NCBI RefSeq assembly: GCF_009760925.1
Contig: NZ_VRLV01000008.1
Coordinates: forward strand, 372,001-436,000
DNA: 64,000 bases
Source: Nonomuraea typhae
GTDB lineage: Bacteria > Actinomycetota > Actinomycetes > Streptosporangiales > Streptosporangiaceae
Reading direction: 5' to 3'
Position numbers and translations under genes: made by a program. The notes below the pieces were generated by a model. That model did not search any database. It worked only from the letters and a program-made list of their open reading frames with translations, and was not told the origin of the DNA. Below, in pieces: positions 1-8,582 of the stretch; position 1 is the stretch's first letter, and the number at the start of each line of letters is the position of its first letter.

Positions 1-580
1 GCTCGAACGTGGTCTTGAGCGCGTCGGCCAGGCGCTCGGCGGCACCAGGACGGATCAGCGTGGCGCCGATGTACTCCCCGTAGGCGTCGGCGGGGTCCAT
101 CAGCTTGGTGATGCGCTTGAGCGAGCCGCCCTCCAGGGTGACCTTCATCTCCTCGTCGGCCAGCTTCTTGACGTCGTCGACGGCCAGGAGGATGTCGCTG
201 GTCTCCGGCGCCGACAGCAGCGTCTTCTCGACCGAGACCGGGTGGACGGTGTCGCCGTTGACCAGCAGCGCGCCCTGCGCGAAGTAGTCGCGCGCGCACC
301 ACAGGGAGTAGGCGTTGTTCCACTCCTCTGCCTTGTCGTTGTACACGAGCGTGAGGGTGACGCCGTGGCGCTCCTCCAGCGCCGCCTTGCGCTCCTCGAC
401 GGCCCGCGCCGCGTAGCCGATGATCACCACGACGTCCCGCAGCCCGACCTCGGCGAGGTTGCGCAGCGAGATGTCCATGATCGTGGTCTCACCGTCGACC
501 GGCACGAGCGCCTTAGGCAGCGTGTCGGTGTACGGCCGCAGGCGTCGTCCGGCTCCAGCGGCCAGCACCATTCCCAGCAA
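1..580 (-). CDS. LicC-like sugar/polyol-phosphate nucleotidyltransferase (3' part outside window)
   Basis: About 193 N-terminal residues are visible; the gene runs off the left edge. The start region reads LLGMVLAAGAGRRLRPYTD, the nucleotide-binding signature of the NTP-transferase family, followed by a PKALVPV stretch and a NDKAEEWNNAYSLW motif typical of LicC-like phosphocholine cytidylyltransferases. A TTG start at 580 is preferred because GAGGAG lies 6 nt upstream; an in-frame ATG at 571 is the alternative. It probably activates a phosphorylated alcohol or sugar as CDP- or NDP-derivative for the polymer locus to its right. The true substrate cannot be read from sequence. Confidence 0.8.
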   Translation of the reverse strand, partial: MLGMVLAAGAGRRLRPYTDTLPKALVPVDGETTIMDISLRNLAEVGLRDVVVIIGYAARAVEERKAALEERHGVTLTLVYNDKAEEWNNAYSLWCARDYFAQGALLVNGDTVHPVSVEKTLLSAPETSDILLAVDDVKKLADEEMKVTLEGGSLKRITKLMDPADAYGEYIGATLIRPGAAERLADALKTTFE

Positions 581-658
581 CGTGCACTCCTCAGTCGTGC
601 GTGACTCTTCAGGCCCCAAAGGTTAGTTGCCTTTTCGCCCTGGGAGGGTAATCCGCTC

Positions 659-1282
659 TTAGTCCTGTGTTCCCATATCCGTTGCTTCCACCCCAGATCG
701 GGGCGCGGCAAGCCAGCAAGTAATGCTTTCCCAGCCGAACAGCAGCCACAGATATACCGCGAGCAACACGAACCCCGTCACCGGCAGCCCGATGATCACG
801 ATCAGCGAGACCGCGATCATCCTCCCATCCCAGCCGAGTCCGAACGTGGTCAGCCAGGGCGGCGGGTAGACCCGCTGCTTGATCCGGTAGACCAGGTCGT
901 AGTGGTGGAAGGCCATCGCCGACAGCAGCAGGAAGATCAACACCGGGTGTACGGCGTGGCCGAATCCGCAGGAGGCGATGAAGGTGTACTCGATCACCCG
1001 CAGGATCGGCGGGCACAGCCAGTCGAGCCGGCCGTCGTGCGGCGCGCTGCTGCCCGGCCCGGCCAGCAGCAGGGTCACGGCCGGGGCGAAGACGGCCAGC
1101 CCGTTGGCGCCGCCGACGCCGATGACCAGCAGGACGCCGGTGACGAAGGCGCCGGCGATGAGCGGCGGCAGCGGCGGCAACTGCCCGGCCACCAGCGCGC
1201 CCATGCCGCGCGAGAGCGGTCCGTCGTCGCGGTAGGCCACGACCTTGCTGACGGGCACCGGGGTCATCTGCACGGTGATCAT
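659..1282 (-). CDS. DUF5941-like polytopic membrane protein
   Basis: The 207-residue protein has a conserved-looking N-terminal stretch (KVVAYRDDGPLSRGMG) followed by several hydrophobic segments (about residues 38-90, 108-130 and 150-185). From memory this resembles the DUF5941 domain, which in other actinomycetes is often fused C-terminally to a CDP-alcohol phosphatidyltransferase. Here it is a separate gene directly downstream of such an enzyme, on the same strand, which supports a shared role in making a phosphodiester-linked lipid or wall polymer. No catalytic motif is recognised. The domain name is a recollection, not a search result. Confidence 0.6.
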   Translation of the reverse strand: MITVQMTPVPVSKVVAYRDDGPLSRGMGALVAGQLPPLPPLIAGAFVTGVLLVIGVGGANGLAVFAPAVTLLLAGPGSSAPHDGRLDWLCPPILRVIEYTFIASCGFGHAVHPVLIFLLLSAMAFHHYDLVYRIKQRVYPPPWLTTFGLGWDGRMIAVSLIVIIGLPVTGFVLLAVYLWLLFGWESITCWLAAPRSGVEATDMGTQD

Positions 1283-1287
1283 GGTCG

Positions 1288-1345
1288 CGACCGCTTCGCT
1301 GCTCGTTGGCTCGTTCCTCGCGCTCTCACAGCGAGCTCCTTCGCT
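1288..1345. repeat. GAGC/GAAG low-complexity spacer
   Basis: The short spacer between the DUF5941-like gene and the CDP-alcohol phosphotransferase gene consists of reiterated short words (GCGAGC, GAAG, AACGAGC when read on the minus strand), with short complementary arms such as GGAGCGAAGGAGCTCGC. It lies inside a presumed operon, so it could fold in the mRNA, but no U-tract follows and it is not called a terminator. Confidence 0.3.
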
Positions 1346-1351
1346 CCGGGA

Positions 1352-2809
1352 TCACGACATCGACCTCGCTATCCGCCCGATCAACGTGTAACAGGCGGCC
1401 ACACCGCCCCAGACGAGCAGGGCCAGGAAGGTGATGCGGGCGTTGAAGACCGCGGCGGTGATCGCGATCAGCGCCATCCGCTCCCCGATCGGCAGCACGA
1501 TGATCTTCTTCATCCAGCGGGTGAGGCTCTCGCGCTCCATCCGGTGGGCCAGTCCGAGCATCCCGCCCTGCTTGGGCACGCCGTAGCGTCCGCCGTCGGC
1601 CGACTCCAGCAGCGAGCGCGCCGGCTTGGCCCAGGCCGCGCCGACCCGCCCGGCGTCGGAGTTGGCCCCGGCGAAGGCGAAGTCGACCGAGTGCCGGAAC
1701 ACCTGGAGGATCATGGCCGCCACCGCGAGGTACCAGATGCCGTCCGGCCCGCCGTCCTCCCACGGCAGCGTGGCGGAGTACCCGAAGGCCAGCCCCACGT
1801 AGACGACGTACTCCTTCAGCCGGTCGGCCATCGCGTCCACCCAGGCGCCCAGCGGCGAGAAGGAGCGGGTGAAGCGGGCCAGCTGCCCGTCGAGGCAGTC
1901 GAGCACGAACGACAGATACAGCAGCACCGCCCCGGCGACCTGCGCCCCCCGCGTGCCGGCCGAGAACCACACGGCCGCGAGTACGGCGAGGCCGATCGAG
2001 ATCCCGGTGACGGCGTTGGGCGTGAGCCGCAGGCGCGCGGCGGGCCGGATGAGGTAGCGCGACCATGAGGAGACGAAGTGGGTGGCGAAGAAGCCGTCGT
2101 CGGCCTTGACCGAGGTGTTCAGCCTGACCCGGGTCTCGTCCACGTCGGCCAGCCGTTCGATGGCGGCGTCGGCGCCGGCCTGGGCGGTGACGCGGTCGCA
2201 GTGCAGCGGCCCGATCGAGGCCGCGCGCACCCGTATTCCGGAGCGCACCAGCCCGACCAGCAGCAGGTCGATCGCCTCGACGGAGGTGACCGGCCCAAGC
2301 CGCCCGCCGTCGGCCAGTTCGGCCAGTTCCGCGGCGACGTCGGCCAGGCCGGCGAGGTCGGCCTCGCCCACCTGCAGGACGCCGCGGAAGGTGGCGTTGG
2401 CCTCGGGCACGAGGTGGAAGGAGCTGCCCGCGGCCACGATCCGGCCGCCTTCGACCCGCACCGGCGGGCGCATGGGCGCGGCGGAGGCGTCGTGGCTGAC
2501 CAGCGCCGCCGTGTCGCGGGAGGGGTGTTCCAGCACGAGGGCGAGCGCCTCGGTGTGGGCGACGAGGTCGGCGGGGACCACCGCGACCGCGCCGGTCGAG
2601 ATGCGCGCGAGTCTGGCCACGCCGCGCAGGTCGGCGCCGAGCCCGTTGCCGGCGGCGACCACCTGCACGTCGCGTACGGGCAACGTGGCGAGCTGGTCGC
2701 CGATCCGGTCGAGCAGGGTCCCGTCAGCGCAGGAGAGCCTGGAGGCCGGGGTCGTGGCGAGGACTACCGCGGACGTGGCGGTGCTCTCGTGCGTGAGTGA
2801 ATCGGGCAA
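1352..2809 (-). CDS. CDP-alcohol phosphotransferase with degenerate N-terminal nucleotidyltransferase domain
   Basis: The 485-residue protein has two parts. Residues 1-240 look like a nucleotidyltransferase fold that lost the GxGxR loop (VVLATTPASRLSCADG instead of an AAGxGxRL-type loop). Residues 250-485 are a CDP-alcohol phosphotransferase with the signature D-x-L-DG-x2-AR-x8-G-x3-D-x3-D near residues 303-327 and about six membrane segments. The order matches the archaeal IPCT/DIPPS fusion, which joins CDP-inositol to inositol phosphate. Here the active nucleotidyltransferase may be the separate gene at the left edge. A TTG start is preferred because GGGAGGAG lies 9 nt upstream. The acceptor alcohol is unknown. 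Confidence 0.82.
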   Translation of the reverse strand: MPDSLTHESTATSAVVLATTPASRLSCADGTLLDRIGDQLATLPVRDVQVVAAGNGLGADLRGVARLARISTGAVAVVPADLVAHTEALALVLEHPSRDTAALVSHDASAAPMRPPVRVEGGRIVAAGSSFHLVPEANATFRGVLQVGEADLAGLADVAAELAELADGGRLGPVTSVEAIDLLLVGLVRSGIRVRAASIGPLHCDRVTAQAGADAAIERLADVDETRVRLNTSVKADDGFFATHFVSSWSRYLIRPAARLRLTPNAVTGISIGLAVLAAVWFSAGTRGAQVAGAVLLYLSFVLDCLDGQLARFTRSFSPLGAWVDAMADRLKEYVVYVGLAFGYSATLPWEDGGPDGIWYLAVAAMILQVFRHSVDFAFAGANSDAGRVGAAWAKPARSLLESADGGRYGVPKQGGMLGLAHRMERESLTRWMKKIIVLPIGERMALIAITAAVFNARITFLALLVWGGVAACYTLIGRIARSMS

Positions 2810-2892
2810 AGCGCAGATCTCCTCCCGGTCGCGAGGGAGTGCGTGGACACAGCGTAGCGACCCGGCGACGCGATATCACGGACCAAGACCGT

Positions 2893-2898
2893 TACGCT
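2893..2898 (+). promoter_or_regulatory. -10 box TACGCT, leaderless promoter of the cytidylyltransferase-SDR gene
   Basis: TACGCT is followed by 6 nt and then the ATG at 2905, and no Shine-Dalgarno sequence is present. This places the transcription start at or next to the initiation codon, as in leaderless actinobacterial mRNAs. No clear -35 box is visible. Confidence 0.5.
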
Positions 2899-2904
2899 CG
2901 CGGC

Positions 2905-4296
2905 ATGGACTCTCGGTTGCGCTCTGTAGGGGTCGTTCTCGCGGGCGGGGTCGGTCAGCGTGTCGGCCTCAACACGCCGAAACAGCTGATCAAGATCGCT
3001 GGGCGGACGATCCTGGAGCACACGCTGGCCCTGTTCAACGCCGCGCCGGAGATCGACGAGATCGTGGTGCTGATGACCCCTGGCTTCCTCGACCAGGTCG
3101 AGGAGATCGTGGCCAGGGGCCGGTTCGGCAAGGTCAGCAAGATCATCGAGGGGGGCGGGAGCCGTACCGAGACCACGTGGCGGGCACTGAAGGCGCTCGG
3201 CCCGCAGGAATGCAACGTGCTCCTGCACGACGCTGTAAGGCCCCTCCTGGAGCCCCGGATCATCACCGAGTGTGTCCGGGCCTTGGAGACGTATTCGGCG
3301 GTGGACGTGGCCATTCCGAGCTCCGACACGGTCGTCGTGGCGGTGCCGGGGCCACGCGGGGAGATCATCCGCGACATCCCGGACCGGTCGCGGCTGCGGC
3401 GCGGGCAGACGCCGCAGTGCTTCCGGCTGTCGGTGATCAGGGAGGCGTACGAGCGGGCCTTCGCCGACCCCGACTTCGACAAGCAGCCGGCCACCGACGA
3501 CTGCGGGGTGGTGCTGCGGTATCTGCCGGACGTGCCGATCTCCATCGTGCCGGGCAGCGAGCACAACATGAAGGTGACGCACCCGGTCGACGTGTACATC
3601 GCCGACAAGCTGTTCCAACTGGCCGCGTCCGAGGCGCCGGCGCCGAGCCCGCGCGACTACCGGGAGGCGCTGGCCGGGCGCAGCGTGGTCGTCTTCGGCG
3701 GCAGCTACGGCATCGGGGCCGACGTGGTGGACCTGGCCAGGGGCCACGGGGCCGAGGTGCACTCGTTCTCGCGCACGCAGAACGGCGTGCGGGTGGAGGA
3801 CCTCTCCTCGGTGGCCAAGGCGCTGGCGCAGGTGGGCCGCGTGGACTTCGTGGTCAACACCGCGGGCGTGCTGCACATGGGCAAGCTGGCCGAGGTCACC
3901 GAGGAGACGATCGCGGACACGGTCGGCGTCAACTATCTGGGCCCGGTCAACGTGGCCCGCGCCGCCTACCCGTACCTGCGCGAGACCGGCGGCGGCCTGC
4001 TGCTCTACACCTCCTCCAGCTACACCAGGGGCCGGGCCGACTACAGCCTCTACTCCTCGACCAAGGCGGCGGTGGTCAACCTGACCCAGGCGCTGGCCGA
4101 CGAATGGGCGGGTGACGGCATCCGGGTCAACTGCGTCAACCCCGAACGGACCGGCACGCCCATGCGCGAGCGCGCCTTCGGTGAGGAACCCCCGCACACC
4201 CTGCTCTCGCCGCGCGCCGTCGCCCAGACCTCGCTGGACGTGCTGATTTCCGACTTGACGGGCCAGGTGATCGACGTCCGGCTCGGCACGGGATAG
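2905..4296 (+). CDS. Bifunctional cytidylyltransferase (IspD-like)/short-chain dehydrogenase, Bcs1/Acs1-like CDP-ribitol synthase candidate
   Basis: The 463-residue protein joins two enzymes. Residues 1-230 are an IspD/TarI-type cytidylyltransferase with VLAGGVGQRVG and TPKQLIKIAG at the N-terminus and a HDAVRPL motif. Residues 250-463 are a short-chain dehydrogenase with the GGSYGIG nucleotide-binding loop and an active-site YSSTK. The same fusion order occurs in Haemophilus Bcs1/Acs1, which reduces ribulose 5-phosphate and makes CDP-ribitol. An MEP-pathway IspD would lack the dehydrogenase half and would not sit with a TagF-like polymerase. The neighbouring genes therefore suggest a CDP-polyol for a teichoic-acid-like polymer. 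The exact polyol is inference. Confidence 0.8.
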   Translation: MDSRLRSVGVVLAGGVGQRVGLNTPKQLIKIAGRTILEHTLALFNAAPEIDEIVVLMTPGFLDQVEEIVARGRFGKVSKIIEGGGSRTETTWRALKALGPQECNVLLHDAVRPLLEPRIITECVRALETYSAVDVAIPSSDTVVVAVPGPRGEIIRDIPDRSRLRRGQTPQCFRLSVIREAYERAFADPDFDKQPATDDCGVVLRYLPDVPISIVPGSEHNMKVTHPVDVYIADKLFQLAASEAPAPSPRDYREALAGRSVVVFGGSYGIGADVVDLARGHGAEVHSFSRTQNGVRVEDLSSVAKALAQVGRVDFVVNTAGVLHMGKLAEVTEETIADTVGVNYLGPVNVARAAYPYLRETGGGLLLYTSSSYTRGRADYSLYSSTKAAVVNLTQALADEWAGDGIRVNCVNPERTGTPMRERAFGEEPPHTLLSPRAVAQTSLDVLISDLTGQVIDVRLGTG

Positions 4297-4298
4297 GA

Positions 4299-6044
4299 GT
4301 GTTACTGTCCGAAGGCATGCGGAGACTCTGTGTCATAGGCGTGCTTCTGGGCAGTTATCCTCTCCTGCTGCTGGCCGCCCTGTGGCCGCGGCCGCTGCTG
4401 TTCGCCGCCGTGGCCGTGGTCTCCTACGCGGCCGAGTACGTCGCGCCCCGCCTGGCCAGGTCGTTCACGGACACGCTGGCCCGGGTGCACCTCGGCGTCA
4501 CGCTGCGCTTCGTCATCAGGGAGATGGCCGCCGTCCTCCTCGTGGCCAGGACCACCGGGCCGGACTCGCCGTGGTTCATCGCGCTGGCCGCCGGGCTGTT
4601 CACGATGCACGGGGTGCGCGCGGTGCAGACCGGCCTGGCCATCCGGCTGCGCGAGACCCTGGCCACCATGCCGGTCACCACCCGCGGCCTCGACGTCGGC
4701 GCGCTCAACATCCCGAGGATGCCGCCGGAGTTCCTCACCAACTACCGCGGCGTGCGCTTCCTCTACCTCGACGTGCTGCCGGTGCTGGGCGCCGCCTTCG
4801 GCGCCCTGGCCGCCGCCGCGGGCGCGGGTCTCGGCCTGCTGCTGGGCTGCGCCGGGCTGCTCGTCCTCATCCCCTATGTACGGCGGGCCGCCCCGCTGAG
4901 CGACGCGGCCCGCGTCATCGCCGTGGTCGACAAGCAGGTCAGGGACTACCGGCCCGAGGTCATCCTGTACTTCTCCGGCGCCGCGGAGGCCGCCTACCAG
5001 GCCAGGATGTGGCTGCCCACGCTGGAGCGGATCGACCGGCGGGCGATCGTGGTCCTGCGCGAGCGCGGCATGGCCGACCGGATCGGCCCCACCTCGCTGC
5101 CGGTGCTGACCATCCCGTCCGCGGCCGACCTCATGGGCTTCCACGCGCTGGGCCACGCCCGGCTGTGCCTGTACGTGGCCAACGTCGGCAAGAACATCCA
5201 CATGCTCCGCATCCCGGGCCTGCGCAGCGCGTTCATCGGGCACGGCGACAGCGACAAGGAGGCGTCGTTCAACCCGTTCTCCCGGGTCTACGACGAGGTG
5301 TGGGTGGCCGGGCCCGCGGGGCGCGACCGGTACCTGCGGGCCCGCGTGGGCGTTCGTGACGAGTGTGTGCACGAGGTGGGGCGGCCCCAGTTGGAGGGGA
5401 TCTCCACCGAGGGGCCCGGCCTGCCGTACCGGACGGTGTTGTACGCGCCCACCTGGGAGGGGTGGACCGACGACCTGCACCACACCTCGCTGAGCGCGAT
5501 GGGGCCGCGGATCGTGCGGGCTCTGCTCGATCACCGGCCGGGGCTGCGCGTCGTCTACAAGCCGCATCCGCTGACCGGGCATCGGGACAAGGCGGCCGCG
5601 CGGGCGCACCGGCAGATCGTGGCCATGCTGGACGCGGCGGAACTGGCCAGGTCGAAGGCCCGGCATCCGGCGGGTGGGCGCTCGCCCGCGCCGATCCGGC
5701 ATCTGGTCGTGGAGAAGGGCGAGCTCTACGAGTGCTTCAACCAGGCGGACTTGATGATCACCGACATCTCCAGCGTGGTGGCCGACTTCCTGGCCGGCGG
5801 CAAGCCGTACGCGGTGACGAACGTGTCGGGGATGGGCGAGAGGGCCTTCCACGAGCGCTATCCCACGACGGGCGCGGGGGTGTTGCTGGGCCAGGACCTC
5901 GCGGCCCTGGCCGGGTTCTTGGACGGGGTGGACACGCTGGCCTGCGCGCGGCGGAAGCTGCGCGCCTACCTGCTGGGCCCGGACGAGCCGGACGCCATGA
6001 CCCGCTTCAACGCGGCGGTCGAGCGAGTTTTCGCGGACTCGTGA
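4299..6044 (+). CDS. CDP-glycerol/CDP-ribitol glycerophosphotransferase family protein (TagF-like)
   Basis: The protein is up to 581 residues. The N-terminal third has several hydrophobic stretches (about residues 10-45, 90-115 and 160-195), giving a membrane anchor. The C-terminal two thirds carry TagF-family motifs: GHGDSDKEASFNP, YAPTWEGW, VVYKPHP and DLMITDISSVVADFL. Such enzymes transfer polyol phosphate from a CDP-polyol to a growing wall polymer at the cytoplasmic membrane face. It begins 2 nt after the stop of the CDP-polyol synthase gene, so the two are probably co-translated. The start is ambiguous: GTG at 4299 overlaps the AGGAG, and CTG at 4305 or ATG at 4317 are alternatives. Confidence 0.85.
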   Translation: MLLSEGMRRLCVIGVLLGSYPLLLLAALWPRPLLFAAVAVVSYAAEYVAPRLARSFTDTLARVHLGVTLRFVIREMAAVLLVARTTGPDSPWFIALAAGLFTMHGVRAVQTGLAIRLRETLATMPVTTRGLDVGALNIPRMPPEFLTNYRGVRFLYLDVLPVLGAAFGALAAAAGAGLGLLLGCAGLLVLIPYVRRAAPLSDAARVIAVVDKQVRDYRPEVILYFSGAAEAAYQARMWLPTLERIDRRAIVVLRERGMADRIGPTSLPVLTIPSAADLMGFHALGHARLCLYVANVGKNIHMLRIPGLRSAFIGHGDSDKEASFNPFSRVYDEVWVAGPAGRDRYLRARVGVRDECVHEVGRPQLEGISTEGPGLPYRTVLYAPTWEGWTDDLHHTSLSAMGPRIVRALLDHRPGLRVVYKPHPLTGHRDKAAARAHRQIVAMLDAAELARSKARHPAGGRSPAPIRHLVVEKGELYECFNQADLMITDISSVVADFLAGGKPYAVTNVSGMGERAFHERYPTTGAGVLLGQDLAALAGFLDGVDTLACARRKLRAYLLGPDEPDAMTRFNAAVERVFADS

Positions 6045-7023
6045 GGAAGCCCCAGCCCCAGGAGACGTGCATGGCCGCGTAGACGAGCGGGAGCCGGAGC
6101 TTGGCCGCCGTGGACATGCCGCTGCCGGTCAGCGCCGACCCGGCCGTGATGGCCAGGAGGTAGCCGCCGGGGACGATCAGTGCCAGGGGGAAGAACGGGG
6201 AGACGATCAGGCCGAGCGCCATCGCCAGCACCGCGGCGGGCGGGGCGAGGTAGCGCAGGTTGATCGTGCCCTCGTGGGTGCGGGCCACCACCCGGCGCCA
6301 GCGGCCGTAGTGGAAGTACTGCTTGGCCAGCGCCTTGACGTTGGGGCGTGGCCGGTAGGTCACGCGCATCCTGGGCTGGAACCACACCAGGCCGCCGGTC
6401 CGGCGGATGCGGTGGTTCATCTCCCAGTCCTGGGCGCGCTGGAAGTGCTCGTCGTAGCCGCCGACGCGGTCCAGCGCCTCCCTTCGGAAGACGCCCAGGT
6501 AGACGGTGTCCGCGGGGCCCGCCGTACCGCCGACGTGGAAGGCGGCGGCGCCGACGCCGATCTTGGAGGTCATCGCGCGGGCGACGGCCTGCTCGAAGGG
6601 GGTGATCCCCTCGGCGGCCATGATGCCGCCGACGTTGTCGGCGCCGGTCTCCTCCAGCGTCTCCACGGCCACGCGCAGGTAGTCGTCGGGCAGCATGGCG
6701 TGCCCGTCGACCCTGGCGACGATGGCGTTGCGGGAGGCGCCGATGGCGGCGTTGAGCGCGTTGGGGGTGCGCCCGGTGGGGTTGGGGACGACGACGATCC
6801 GCCGGTCGGCCGCCGCGAGGGCGTCGGCGACCTCCTGCGTGCGGTCGTGTGAGGGGCCGACGGCCAGAACGACCTCGATCTCGCCCGGGTATCTCTGGGA
6901 GAGGATCATGGCGACGGCTTCGTGGAGATGCCGCTCCTCGTTGAGGATGGGCATGACGACGGAGATGGGTGGCCAGGCGCGCGTCTCCGCGTGCGCGTGC
7001 GGCGAGTCGGGCAACTGCTTCAT
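6007..7023 (-). CDS. Family 2 glycosyltransferase with C-terminal membrane segments
   Basis: The 338-residue protein has a GT-A fold: ISVVMPILNEERHL at the N-terminus, VARVDGHAM as the metal-binding DxD-like motif, and QDWEMNHRIRRTGG as the acceptor-side motif. Two or three hydrophobic helices near residues 250-320 suggest a membrane anchor. It most resembles SpsA/ExoM-like inverting transferases. The ATG at 7023 is chosen because GTGAGG lies 6 nt upstream and the conserved domain begins soon after. Its 3' end overlaps the TagF-like gene by 38 nt in convergent orientation. It likely decorates or initiates the surface polymer of this locus; the sugar is unknown. Confidence 0.85.
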   Translation of the reverse strand: MKQLPDSPHAHAETRAWPPISVVMPILNEERHLHEAVAMILSQRYPGEIEVVLAVGPSHDRTQEVADALAAADRRIVVVPNPTGRTPNALNAAIGASRNAIVARVDGHAMLPDDYLRVAVETLEETGADNVGGIMAAEGITPFEQAVARAMTSKIGVGAAAFHVGGTAGPADTVYLGVFRREALDRVGGYDEHFQRAQDWEMNHRIRRTGGLVWFQPRMRVTYRPRPNVKALAKQYFHYGRWRRVVARTHEGTINLRYLAPPAAVLAMALGLIVSPFFPLALIVPGGYLLAITAGSALTGSGMSTAAKLRLPLVYAAMHVSWGWGFLTSPRKLARPPR

Positions 7024-7105
7024 GGCGGGCCTCACGCTACTGTACGAGCAGGGGAGGACGGCAATCGAAAGCCAGAACCCTCCGGTGGGATAAAGGGGGC
7101 AGGGC

Positions 7106-8563
7106 ATGAGCGACCCGGGCGAGGAGGACGCCGGTGTGCACGTGGGCGGGGACGCCTACGGCGGCGTCAGGCTCGCGACCGGCCCCAAGCGCAAGCCGGC
7201 CAAGAGCGCGAAGGCCCGGCGGCGCAACCTGCTGATCGCCGGGGCGCTCTCCACGGCCGTGCTCGTCGGCACCGGCGTGGTGTGGGCGACGCCGCGCCAG
7301 ATCGCCGGGGTGGACGCGGGCATCACCGAGCCCGCCGGGCCGACCGGTCCCATGAACATCCTGCTGGTCGGCGTGGACAAGCGCGACAACCTCACCCGCA
7401 AGCAGCAGAACCAGCTGAAGCTGGGCCGCGAGAGCGGCGAGCGCACCGACACGATGATGGTGATCCACCTGTCGGCCGACCACCGCAAGGTGACCGTGGT
7501 CAGCCTGCCCCGCGACACCTGGACGGAGATCCCGGGCAAGGGCACCCACAAGATCAACTCCGCCTATCAGTTCGGCGGGGCGCCGCTGGCGGTCAAGGCG
7601 GTGCAGCAGGCGACCGGGCTGAAGATCCAGCGCTACATCGAGGTCAACGTCATGGGCTTCATCGACGTGGTGGACTCCCTCGGCGGCATCACCGTCTGCA
7701 CGCCGGTGGCCATCAACGACCCGAAGACCGGGCTCAACCTCGCCGCGGGCACCCATGAGCTGGCCGGCGTACAGGCGCTCGGCTACGCCCGCACCCGGGC
7801 CACGGTCCGCTCCGACCTGGATCGCATCGACCGTCAGCAGCAGGTCATCTCGGCGCTGCTCAACAAGGCGCTCAGCGCGGGCACGCTGGGCAATCCCGGG
7901 CGGCTGGCGGCGTTCGTCAACTCCACGCTCAGGACCATCAAGGTGGACCCGGACGACGGGCTGCTCGGCCTGGCCACGCAGCTGCGCGACGTCTCGCTGG
8001 ACGACGTGCGCTTCGCCACGGTGCCGCTGGCCGACCTCGACTTCAAGACGCCGACCGGCGAGTCCGCGGTGCTGTGGCAGAAAGACGCCGCCAAGGAGTT
8101 GTTCCGCCGCATCGCCGCCGACGAGGACCTGGCCACGCCCAGCCCCAAGCCCTCGCCCAGCGCGAACCCGAGCACCGCGGCGACGGTCCCGCCGGAGCGG
8201 ATCGAGCTGAAGGTGCTCAACGGCACCCTGATCACCGGCCTGGGCGCGCGCACCAGGAACGCGCTGAAGGAGTCCGGCTTCCTGGTGCCGGAGCAGGCGG
8301 GCAACACCGCCAAGAAGGACTTCAAGAAGACGATCATCAGGTACGGCCCCGGCCGTGCGGACTCGGCGCGCACGGTCGCGGGCGCGATCCCGGGAGCCGA
8401 GCTGCGCGAGGTGAACATCGACGGCATCGAGGTGATCATCGGCGCCGACCAGCCGAAGATCAAGAAGCTCAAATCGGCCGGAGGCCCGACCCCGGCGCCG
8501 AGCAGCACCGCCACCCCTACTACCAAAACCGCATCCCAGAACATCTGCCGCAAACAGGCGTAA
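7106..8563 (+). CDS. LytR-CpsA-Psr (LCP) family wall-polymer ligase with LytR_C domain
   Basis: The 485-residue protein has a basic cytoplasmic N-terminus, one transmembrane helix (about residues 40-62), an extracytoplasmic LCP domain and a C-terminal LytR_C domain after a proline-rich linker. LCP signatures include MNILLVGVDKRDN, RTDTMMVIHLSADHRKVTVVSL-type strands, PRDTW, HKINSAYQFGG and YARTRATVRSDLDRIDRQQQ. LCP enzymes move polyprenyl-linked polymers onto peptidoglycan or arabinogalactan. Its position next to CDP-polyol and TagF-like genes fits the final attachment step of a teichoic-acid-like polymer. A GGGGG ribosome-binding site precedes the ATG. Confidence 0.9.
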   Translation: MSDPGEEDAGVHVGGDAYGGVRLATGPKRKPAKSAKARRRNLLIAGALSTAVLVGTGVVWATPRQIAGVDAGITEPAGPTGPMNILLVGVDKRDNLTRKQQNQLKLGRESGERTDTMMVIHLSADHRKVTVVSLPRDTWTEIPGKGTHKINSAYQFGGAPLAVKAVQQATGLKIQRYIEVNVMGFIDVVDSLGGITVCTPVAINDPKTGLNLAAGTHELAGVQALGYARTRATVRSDLDRIDRQQQVISALLNKALSAGTLGNPGRLAAFVNSTLRTIKVDPDDGLLGLATQLRDVSLDDVRFATVPLADLDFKTPTGESAVLWQKDAAKELFRRIAADEDLATPSPKPSPSANPSTAATVPPERIELKVLNGTLITGLGARTRNALKESGFLVPEQAGNTAKKDFKKTIIRYGPGRADSARTVAGAIPGAELREVNIDGIEVIIGADQPKIKKLKSAGGPTPAPSSTATPTTKTASQNICRKQA

Positions 8564-8582
8564 CCTCCGGTTATCCGGGCAC

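Noticed and set aside
2082..4115. Long plus-strand open frame over the CDP-alcohol phosphotransferase and Bcs1-like genes (677 codons)
   Set aside because: It overlaps two well-supported genes and its translation is R/G/A-rich with no motif.
2905..4296. Calling the gene ispD of the MEP pathway
   Set aside because: The protein has a C-terminal short-chain dehydrogenase and lies next to a TagF-like polymerase; IspD is single-domain and its usual partner IspF is not present.
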